41,681 nt of DNA from a virus, in the IMG/VR virus record IMGVR_UViG_3300037010_001482, positions 1 to 41,681 of that record. One strand, written 5' to 3'. Position numbers and translations under genes: made by a program. Positions 35,401 to 41,681 of this stretch are shown here, one piece after another (position 1 is the first letter of the stretch; every line of letters begins with the position of its first letter). The notes under the pieces are model-generated. The model was not told the origin of the DNA and made no database searches. It saw only the letters and a list, made by a program, of their open reading frames with translations.

Positions 35401-38400
35401 GCTACAGAAGGTATTACAGAGGTTCAAACCGATGGATCCATGGAGATGATTTTGCAAGGGTCTGAATTACCTGATGCTATCTTTATTAATACTCACAAGT
35501 CTGCTATTGAGAAGGTTATTCAAGGTGGTGCTAATACTGTTAAGAGTGTTTTCAATAACATCCTTAAACCAGGTTTCATTAATGCACAAACTTTGATGAA
35601 GGGTGCTAAAGCTTTAGTATTAAAAACTCTTGATGCCCCAATAGATATTTATCTAAAGAAAGATCCTTCTAAATGCGTACTCTTAGCTAGGGTGATGCGT
35701 GAAGGTGGATACAGAGACCATCAAGATGGTACCATCATTACACGTCCTGGTCAGATCAAAGGTGCTGTCTTTGATATTGCTAAGAATGAAATTGCTGTTT
35801 CTTTAGATGACTTCAGAGATGGCTTAGTTGATATCAATGGTAAGTCTATTACTTTCTCTGCTTTACGTACAGTTGCAGGCGCTGTTATAGGTGCTGGTGC
35901 TTCTATCATGCGTTCTACTATGGATAAGCTCTCTAAAGCTCCTGGTATTCTTGGTAAGTTAGCCAAGAAGGGTACAGACATGATGAAGAGTCTGGCAAGT
36001 AAGCTGGGAATACCAAGTTTTACTTTAGGTAACTTCTTTGGAACTGAAGCTGTAGATATCTTGAAAGATATTAAAAGTATTTTAATGTACCAAGCAGGTT
36101 TGGGTGCTGCACCAGTTATAGGTGGAGTTAAGAGTGCTGTAAAGAGCGCTGTTAGTAAAGCTACCACTTCTGTTTCTGGTAAATTCAAACAAGCTGTAAC
36201 TCCTAGTTTAGAATCTGGAGCTAGTATCATAGCTCCACCTAAAGAAAATGTAAACGCTGTTGATCCTGATAAACCAGTCAGTACAACTGAAGCTAAAACA
36301 GAGTCTTCTGGTATAGGTTCTATGCTAATGAAAGGTGTTGGTGGCGCTGCTTCCTTACTAGGTTCTTTCTTCAAGAAAAAGAAAGAACCTGCCGGTGCTG
36401 GATCTAGTACAGAAGACTCTGAAGACAAGTTAAAGTCTGTAGAGGAAACAAATAAGAGAGAAAATGAGCGAGAAAATAAAATCAGTAAATTATCAAAAAC
36501 TCTTAAAGGGTTTAAAGATAAATTATCAGAGAAGAAAGATAAAACTGTAGATGCCCTTAAGAGAGCTAGAACTATAGCTAAAGATGGCATATCGAGAACC
36601 GCTGATGGACTCAAAGTTGGTTCATGGCAAGAACGTGCTAAGAATGCAATCAATATCAATAAAGAAGTAGCCCGTGATAAAGCTGATGTTAAAGTCTATG
36701 CGACTAAAAACATCTTCACAATGATCGCGGATATGACTAAGACAGTTAGTAAGAAACTTCGTGATTGGTTTAGCAAGAGCGGTGACCCAGCACAAACCGC
36801 AGGAGACATTGCCGATGCCGCTGGTGGTAACGGAAAAAGTAAACCAGGTGGTGGCGGTAAATGGGGCAAGATGGCTAAATTTGCTGGTAGGTTTGCAACA
36901 GGTGCTGGTGCTGCCTATCTTGGAAGTGGCGCTATCGATAATGCTCAAGAAGGTAACTATGGAAAAGCAGCTTTAGAAGGTGCTGGTGCTGCTGCTTTAG
37001 CTGCTCACTCATATGGAGGAATGACAGCTGTAAAAGCTTTAGGTAAAGGAGCAATGAAAATAGGTGGCAAGTTTTTAGGGCCAGCTGGTCTTGCTTACGG
37101 TGCCTATAGCGCATATGACAATGTCAAGAAAGGCAACTACGGAGAAGCAGCGGTAGACGCAGGTCTTACTGTGGCCGGAGGTGCTCTTATGTATGGCGGT
37201 GCAGGTGCCCTGGGTATTACTGCTGGTTCTATCGGTACAGGGCTGTTAGCTGCTGGTGGAACTGCCTTAGCTATTCTGACTTCTCCTGTTACTTTAACTG
37301 CTCTGGCTGTAGCTGGTGCTGCTGCTGTTGTCGGTTATGGTGGTTACAAAGCTTATAAATATTTAACCAGTAAAGACTTCAATCCTACTGAACTCATGCG
37401 TTTCCTTGAGTACGGTTTGCGTGGTGGAGATACTGGTAACCAAAGAACTATTTATGAGTTGGAGCAATACTTAGAAGAAGTATCAACTACTAAACAAGAT
37501 TCTTGGGAAATAGATGATAAGAAGTTCGATCTTAAGAAAGCAATGTCTATTTTTGATATTGACGAGAAAGATCAAAAACGAGCTTCTGATTTCAATCTAT
37601 GGTTCGAAGGACGTTTCAAGCAGATCTTTGGTAAATGGAAACTCCTTATCAAATCAGTAGGTGATACAGATAAAATATCTTGGTTAGAAAAAGCCTCGGA
37701 TGCTAAACTGTTGGAAGTCTACAAAGGCTTCAAACCACACTACACTGCTTATTCAATAAGTTCATCTCCATTCAGTGATATTGAACTCAATACGGATTCT
37801 TCTGTTATTGACAACTATAAACTTGAATGGTCTAAAGGCATTATCGATAGTTCTAAGAAGAACAAAGATAAAGCAACTGAAAAAGGTGCTGTAGAAGCTG
37901 CTGTAGAAGCTGCTAAGAAAGAATTAGCGGACAAGAAAGCCGGAGATAAAACTCCTGGTTCTGAAGCATTACCTGAATCTAAACCAGTTGTTCCTTCTAC
38001 TGACTTTGATAGTAAATTAAAATCAGCTGCTGATTCTTATAAAGCTAGACTAAGTCCTCAAGATATCATTAAAAGTGGAACAGCCGCTGGTGCGCTTGCT
38101 GCACTACCTACTACAGCGCAAGCTGTTGGTGTTGATGAACCTGAAGACAAATCAGTAGGTGACAAAGCTTCTCCGGGTACTCCTCTTCCTAAGACTTCTA
38201 GTCCAGGAGCAGTATCTAGTTTACCAGGAGCAGGTGGTGATCTTTTAACTGGTTCAGGAGCTGACAAGTTCTTAACCATGGGTAAAGATGTTAACATCAA
38301 TGGTTTACATCCTTCAATGAAACGTCTCTTCTTAGGGATGGTTGAAGAGTATGGACAACTTACTGGTAAGAAGATTCAAGTTAATAGAGCTTACAGTTCA

Positions 38401-40113
38401 ACAGAAGAACAAGCAGCTCTTTATAAAGCGAATCCAAACAAAGCAGCCAAGCCTGGAACTTCCTTACACGAATTTGGTTTAGCCATTGATGCTCAGTCTT
38501 CTGACTTGAACGCGATGGAGAAATTAGGTTTAATGAAAAAGTATGGTTTCACTAGACCAATAGGTGGTGAACCTTGGCACATGGAAGCTGCTGGTATCTT
38601 TGACAATGGTGTTCGTCAGAAAGCTAAACGTGATCAAAGCTTTGCAGAAGCTTACATTGAATCTAGTGTTGGACACGGAGGAGGTGGTTTAGGTGCACGT
38701 GGTCGTAGCGATGAAATCAAACGCGATGACATGTATGCTAAGATGTTGTTTAGTGCAGGCACAACACCAGTTGATATAGTTAAGAAAGATGAAGCTCCAG
38801 GAGCTCCCGCTAAAGTTGCAGCCAATGATTCTGGAAAAGGATCTCCTGGATCTCCTGCAATAGGTAAAGCTGGTGCTCCTGATGCAACAGGAGTAACTGA
38901 CAAAGAATCTAAGGGTGGAAAGATCCCTAGTTCTGTTGGAAGTGGTAATGCTTCTAAAGACTCTTTCGATAAAACAGTTAAAGCAGCCAATGATAGTACT
39001 ATGCAAGACAGTAAAGATATTGCACAAGGAACTAGTAAAGGTGGAGCTTACCAGTCATTACCTGATTCAAAAGGGGATGGATGGGAAAACAATAAAGACA
39101 TGATTTTGGCTTCGGCTAAGTTAGTCGGCATTGATCCTGCCTTAGCTGCTGCTATAGCAGCTAAAGAATCAAGTCTTAGACCTGGTGCCCAGGGTGTTAA
39201 CTCTGCTAGTGGTAACAGTACTGCTCAAGGTCTATTTCAATTCATGCCCGATACTTGGAAAGAAATGGTAGCCAAGTATGGTGCTAAGTATGGAATAGCT
39301 CCAGGGACCTCTCCTATGGATGCTAGAGCCAATGTTGTTCTAGGCATGGAGTATCTTAAGTCTTCTATGAATAAAGGGGACGGTAGCCCTCAGGAAGCTT
39401 ATATGGGACACATGTTAGGTGCTACTGGATTAGAACGACTTAAGTCTTTGAAAGATGACGAAGTCGCTGCTAAATCCTTTCAATCACAAGCAGCTAATAA
39501 CCCTAAGGTTTTTTATGATGGTGGTGATGCTAGTAGGCCTTTTACCAAACAACAATTACTCACTAAAGTTAGTGATTCACTCAATAAAAACTTACAAGAT
39601 TTTAATATTCCACTAACTATCAAGAACAGTGTATCTGCTAATGGTAGTTTTGCAGATAAATTAAAAGCAGTTGAAAAATCATACAACGCTAAGTTTAGTC
39701 CTCAGGATGTCATTAAAAATAGTGCTCCAGTTGGAACTACAGAAGTTTCGTTTACTGCTCCTGAAGTTGAAGAGAGTTCTAAACAACAGAATTCCATGGT
39801 TGCCTTGACGAACCAGGCTCCAGTTATTACAAGCGCTAGAACAGCTCCTGTATTGGATAACACCAATAACGGAACTGCACGCATGGAGAAAATTGGTGGA
39901 GATCAGTTACAAGAACAGAAGTTAACTAATTCTATTCTTGTTGATATTAAAGATCTTCTTGCTAAGTCTCTCAATATGGGAACTGAAGCTAAACCTGCAG
40001 AGGCAATTGAACCGGTTGTTCGTAAAACGGAACCAACTACAGCTGCAGCCAATCAATCTAGGGAACCAACTCCTCTACCTCAATCGTACGTTCAGCGTCG
40101 TAGGGTAGCTTAA
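32428..40113 (+). CDS. Giant tail-associated murein hydrolase with embedded S74 chaperone-like domain
   Basis: 2561 residues, GTG start after TAGGAG, phiKZ gp181 position. In order: helical N-terminus; an S74 intramolecular-chaperone-like domain at about 708-790 (SDINVKDHI, IGPMAQDL, AFKAIQELNS; Ser708 at the usual cleavage site); two related beta domains at about 950-1030 and 1068-1135; a Lys/Glu coiled region; a Gly/Ala-rich hydrophobic stretch at about 1485-1645; an M15 peptidase at about 1945-2060 (His2014, Asp2021, His2051 as zinc ligands in SLHEFGLAID and PWHME); and an SLT lytic transglycosylase at about 2225-2390 (catalytic Glu2247 in AAKESSL). It should cut both peptide and glycan bonds of murein and perhaps line the inner-membrane channel during DNA entry. 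Confidence 0.9.
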   Translation: MSKKKMQVDNVDLDSSLEFNDFDMGFPDLSDDRTPVSKPGKAFVKGLGKGLSDKSLISDLMKKNLPREYGSTFDMLDEVATGARNFSADMVKESKPIIGNLANAADKFLPSSFKSTKEKLSRVRDWAEKEDSYGSISKDERRKQGTGIELGRIFEQQQQTQAINDKISKKEKDFDRGLGMAQHKDILTVLTRLSNNTERVAGYTTTINSAWQRKSLETQFHQLFVLQDILEESKKSNAEVISNLTSIVKNSALPEYRKTQKDEAFLDEARRRFSGKIVDASHNFFKRGLSKMRSDVSAFVGDIASVSSMLSTAGDLNALQNEFDPTTMKDKLSGFAGNKVGKWALSKVGGHLIKSAKKNPKYVDKIAKGQNFLKSFQMDGSGLAKEYLDRKDKDGSGLMSMIAGYLNNTFEHQKPNYNLATYDAKNMYGASPFTNKVAYSITDVIPGYLSRILQEQTAMRTGGQAERIVFDYRSGKFDTSKNIIDSIKKSISSDELSKSSSGHFNDIMSKIEETTDLSDKERSEIAKVLLKKGSDESSIDPEKMTSEDHWKDLVSDPKTAAKMSQFMENLFGTKSNKEFYGFNNDPQKKAEANQWIEQVKNLKHLRKDKYNDAQFLVDNGMMEHAQKAGLVDKDGRYNSDLIDHNTTQLKGSFKGKGSTGVDVLKEIRESKTDLGGHDEGVVEGAYQLGKRALRLESAEEREKRLGTSDINVKDHIKKPGNVLGPISRLPIKEWQYKPGHEDGGKTKNIGPMAQDLNRQFGEEVAPTGKKIDLVNANGIAFKAIQELNSKFDKFKDYFKKTSPKVVSEEKDAPSSALPQNVLSCLRGIYYNTGKMVEQGLVNINLSTEGIKNMAAALGQQLGKVDLSGAGDKAKAAYDKASTFVKENSASSVLGKIGDFISNTGGDTVKNGLQRGKSILSSSFSGAKNIMNSVRETAGSMFDHVKMRALETFDVYMPGEKEPRMIAVKMRQGYYIDFKKQTPVKTRKDVREATEGITEVQTDGSMEMILQGSELPDAIFINTHKSAIEKVIQGGANTVKSVFNNILKPGFINAQTLMKGAKALVLKTLDAPIDIYLKKDPSKCVLLARVMREGGYRDHQDGTIITRPGQIKGAVFDIAKNEIAVSLDDFRDGLVDINGKSITFSALRTVAGAVIGAGASIMRSTMDKLSKAPGILGKLAKKGTDMMKSLASKLGIPSFTLGNFFGTEAVDILKDIKSILMYQAGLGAAPVIGGVKSAVKSAVSKATTSVSGKFKQAVTPSLESGASIIAPPKENVNAVDPDKPVSTTEAKTESSGIGSMLMKGVGGAASLLGSFFKKKKEPAGAGSSTEDSEDKLKSVEETNKRENERENKISKLSKTLKGFKDKLSEKKDKTVDALKRARTIAKDGISRTADGLKVGSWQERAKNAININKEVARDKADVKVYATKNIFTMIADMTKTVSKKLRDWFSKSGDPAQTAGDIADAAGGNGKSKPGGGGKWGKMAKFAGRFATGAGAAYLGSGAIDNAQEGNYGKAALEGAGAAALAAHSYGGMTAVKALGKGAMKIGGKFLGPAGLAYGAYSAYDNVKKGNYGEAAVDAGLTVAGGALMYGGAGALGITAGSIGTGLLAAGGTALAILTSPVTLTALAVAGAAAVVGYGGYKAYKYLTSKDFNPTELMRFLEYGLRGGDTGNQRTIYELEQYLEEVSTTKQDSWEIDDKKFDLKKAMSIFDIDEKDQKRASDFNLWFEGRFKQIFGKWKLLIKSVGDTDKISWLEKASDAKLLEVYKGFKPHYTAYSISSSPFSDIELNTDSSVIDNYKLEWSKGIIDSSKKNKDKATEKGAVEAAVEAAKKELADKKAGDKTPGSEALPESKPVVPSTDFDSKLKSAADSYKARLSPQDIIKSGTAAGALAALPTTAQAVGVDEPEDKSVGDKASPGTPLPKTSSPGAVSSLPGAGGDLLTGSGADKFLTMGKDVNINGLHPSMKRLFLGMVEEYGQLTGKKIQVNRAYSSTEEQAALYKANPNKAAKPGTSLHEFGLAIDAQSSDLNAMEKLGLMKKYGFTRPIGGEPWHMEAAGIFDNGVRQKAKRDQSFAEAYIESSVGHGGGGLGARGRSDEIKRDDMYAKMLFSAGTTPVDIVKKDEAPGAPAKVAANDSGKGSPGSPAIGKAGAPDATGVTDKESKGGKIPSSVGSGNASKDSFDKTVKAANDSTMQDSKDIAQGTSKGGAYQSLPDSKGDGWENNKDMILASAKLVGIDPALAAAIAAKESSLRPGAQGVNSASGNSTAQGLFQFMPDTWKEMVAKYGAKYGIAPGTSPMDARANVVLGMEYLKSSMNKGDGSPQEAYMGHMLGATGLERLKSLKDDEVAAKSFQSQAANNPKVFYDGGDASRPFTKQQLLTKVSDSLNKNLQDFNIPLTIKNSVSANGSFADKLKAVEKSYNAKFSPQDVIKNSAPVGTTEVSFTAPEVEESSKQQNSMVALTNQAPVITSARTAPVLDNTNNGTARMEKIGGDQLQEQKLTNSILVDIKDLLAKSLNMGTEAKPAEAIEPVVRKTEPTTAAANQSREPTPLPQSYVQRRRVA

Positions 40114-40129
40114 CCAGTAAAACATATAT

Positions 40130-40171
40130 CCTTTCTCACTCTGAACCTTTTCGGGTAAAGAGTGAGAAAGG
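40130..40171 (+). terminator. Terminator after the giant hydrolase gene
   Basis: A perfect 13-bp stem CCTTTCTCACTCT / AGAGTGAGAAAGG with a 16-base loop, 17 bases after the stop at 40113, followed by GTTTATG rather than a long T-run. Some readthrough into the next gene is possible. Confidence 0.75.
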
Positions 40172-40216
40172 TTTATGCCGTGTCAATTCTATGATGAAAA
40201 AATAAAGGATCTCGTT

Positions 40217-41681
40217 ATGGCTGATTTTAGTTTCTTGAGTGATGAGAGCATTCGTAAAAGTGCAGAGGTGTTATTGAAGGATAGACGAGTGGTTATTGGA
40301 GTAGGTGACGAAGGTAAACCAGATCTTATCAATGATAGCGATTGGGTACGTCAGTCTTTACATGCTAACTCGATAGCTCACACTAGTCGTAAGAAAGATC
40401 TGTTAAGATTTTGGACTAGTGCTGATACGAAGTTTGAAGATACTTCTTTAGGTGGTAATTACGTTGTTAATCCACGTCCACAGTTTACACGTTATGCTGA
40501 TACAAGAGCTTTAGGTATCAGTGGTGATACTGAGAAAGTATCCGTTGGTAAATTCAGTAACCGTTTAGGTATGGGTTTGTATTATGCCGATTCGATTGAT
40601 GATACCCATCAAACAATCCACATGATCTTTGGTCAGGCTGAGTTTAACTCGCTTGGAAATTACTTAACCAATTTCTTTGACCTTGATGCTTCGCGTTTAG
40701 CTAATGGTGGTCGTTGGACGCAAGCTATTGCTACTTTCTTTAAAATAGGTACTACTCTCTTTTTGGGTATTATCTTTTGGCCCATTACTTTAACTCTTTA
40801 TGGATTAAGTAAAGCAGAAGAAATTCTACAGTTCATGATGAGGAAGCCTGCTAGTAAATATTATTACATGCGCTCTAACATGCAGTTGTATTGGTCTACC
40901 GTTAGTTCTATTGTTAACAGAATTGCTACTACTTCAGGTATGACTAAATTTACTGAAGATGGTAACCTTTTAAAAAAAATGAGTGAAACTGGTGATACTG
41001 CACCTAAGGTTAATTCAGGTTACAAGGAAATGCTTTCAGCTCACTTTAAAGATATGTTCAACGATGATGGATATATCAACATTCAACGTGTTGTCAATAG
41101 AGCACAACGTTTAAGAAATGCTCTTGACACTAAGATTGAAGAGAAGATTTCTGCAGGTAGTGAAGAGTTTGCCACTTTTGTTAATGCAGCAATGCGTGAC
41201 CGTAAGGACACGAATATTGGTATGGGCGGTACTTCTTTAACAGCTCTTGCTAAGAGTTTTTATCAAGATGAACGTGAAAAGTTCCAACAACGAATGGATA
41301 CAGCGATTGGTGAGTGGAAAGAAAATGGCGATAAAGGAGGTGAGTTATCAAAAATCTCTCCTCTAGAATCAACTATCATGACTACTAAATCATCAGATAA
41401 AACAAAACTTACACCATCTAAGGGTTTAAACAAAGTCTTATCTTCTTTTGAATCTGAATGGCGTGATGGTTCTGCTTTTGCAACTTTCCGTGTTGACCAT
41501 ACTGGTTCTGTAGATGAGTCTTTTAGTTCAAGTGTTGGTGAGACGGATTTGAGTGCTAGTTTCAACAGTACTTCTGCCCAAGCACGTTCCGCTAAGTTTA
41601 GTTTAGCTGGAGGTAACATTGTTGGTGGTGTTCTAGGTGGAACTATTGGAGCTGTACTCGCAGCTGCAAAAGGCGTAGCAG
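40217..41681 (+). CDS. Probable virion protein with a membrane-type segment, cut by the window end
   Basis: An open frame from an ATG with AAAGGA 7 bases upstream to the last base, at least 488 residues (MADFSFLSDESIRKSAE...), no stop seen. Residues about 176-196 (TTLFLGIIFWPITLTLYGL) form a strong hydrophobic segment in an otherwise soluble protein. The last residues visible are a Gly/Ala-rich stretch (GGVLGGTIGAVLAA), a second membrane-type or glycine-zipper segment. The protein has no recognised catalytic motif. It follows the giant hydrolase and may share its transcript through the hairpin at 40130. A tail or ejected protein that meets the inner membrane is a reasonable guess from these segments; it corresponds by position to the gene after phiKZ gp181. 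Confidence 0.8.
   Translation, partial: MADFSFLSDESIRKSAEVLLKDRRVVIGVGDEGKPDLINDSDWVRQSLHANSIAHTSRKKDLLRFWTSADTKFEDTSLGGNYVVNPRPQFTRYADTRALGISGDTEKVSVGKFSNRLGMGLYYADSIDDTHQTIHMIFGQAEFNSLGNYLTNFFDLDASRLANGGRWTQAIATFFKIGTTLFLGIIFWPITLTLYGLSKAEEILQFMMRKPASKYYYMRSNMQLYWSTVSSIVNRIATTSGMTKFTEDGNLLKKMSETGDTAPKVNSGYKEMLSAHFKDMFNDDGYINIQRVVNRAQRLRNALDTKIEEKISAGSEEFATFVNAAMRDRKDTNIGMGGTSLTALAKSFYQDEREKFQQRMDTAIGEWKENGDKGGELSKISPLESTIMTTKSSDKTKLTPSKGLNKVLSSFESEWRDGSAFATFRVDHTGSVDESFSSSVGETDLSASFNSTSAQARSAKFSLAGGNIVGGVLGGTIGAVLAAAKGVA

Noticed and set aside
35751-36659. A 302-codon minus-strand open frame with hydrophobic composition
   Set aside because: It is antisense to the giant hydrolase gene; its Leu/Ser-rich text mirrors Lys/Ala/Gly/Thr codons on the other strand.
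1-41681. tRNA genes, as often found in jumbo phages
   Set aside because: Every gap between genes is short and explained by leaders, hairpins or introns; I saw no cloverleaf with a T-loop GTTCRA pattern outside the intron P7 elements.

Overview
The window reads as part of a jumbo bacteriophage of the phiKZ type (large myovirus with its own multisubunit RNA polymerases). The markers are: beta and beta-prime subunits of a virion-type RNA polymerase, a phiKZ-like tail sheath and tail tube, a large terminase, a T4 gp21-type prohead protease, and a 2561-residue tail protein with two murein hydrolase domains. DNA is A+T-rich, ribosome binding sites are mostly AAGGA(A), genes are tightly packed on both strands, and no tRNA, CRISPR array or insertion sequence was seen. 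The host cannot be named; the secreted and murein-active proteins fit a Gram-negative host.

Layout. 1-2321 (+): the end of one gene and two unrecognised genes, closed by a terminator. 2392-4388 (-): small accessory genes, including an Ig-like protein with a Thr/Pro tail. 4533-9785 (-): three probable virion proteins in one operon. 9786-10019: divergent control region. 10020-16301 (+): tail sheath, tail tube and large terminase, with a reverse-strand regulator-like gene between tube and terminase. 16361-18576 (-): two paralogous pairs of accessory genes, one pair carrying an RNA polymerase alpha-CTD-like domain. 18649-19686 (-): a secreted zincin. 19810-24211 (-): small genes, prohead protease and neighbours. 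24310-32256 (-): RNA polymerase beta and beta-prime, each interrupted by a group I intron. 32428-41681 (+): the giant tail hydrolase and the start of another virion protein that runs off the end.

The order protease, two genes, beta, beta-prime, giant hydrolase matches my recollection of phiKZ gp175-gp181. This suggests the polymerase is the one packaged in the virion for early transcription, and that the hydrolase opens the cell wall during DNA entry.

The main discoveries are as follows. Two sister group I introns split the two most conserved active-centre motifs of the polymerase: DFDGD in beta-prime and the DD..R...N.Q motif in beta. Splicing is therefore needed to make an active enzyme. 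One intron carries an HNH endonuclease; the other carries what looks like the decayed end of one. A second discovery is a three-member family of phage proteins joining a sigma-region-4-like helix-turn-helix to an alpha-CTD-like domain, two members keeping the arginine that in bacterial alpha contacts UP-element DNA.
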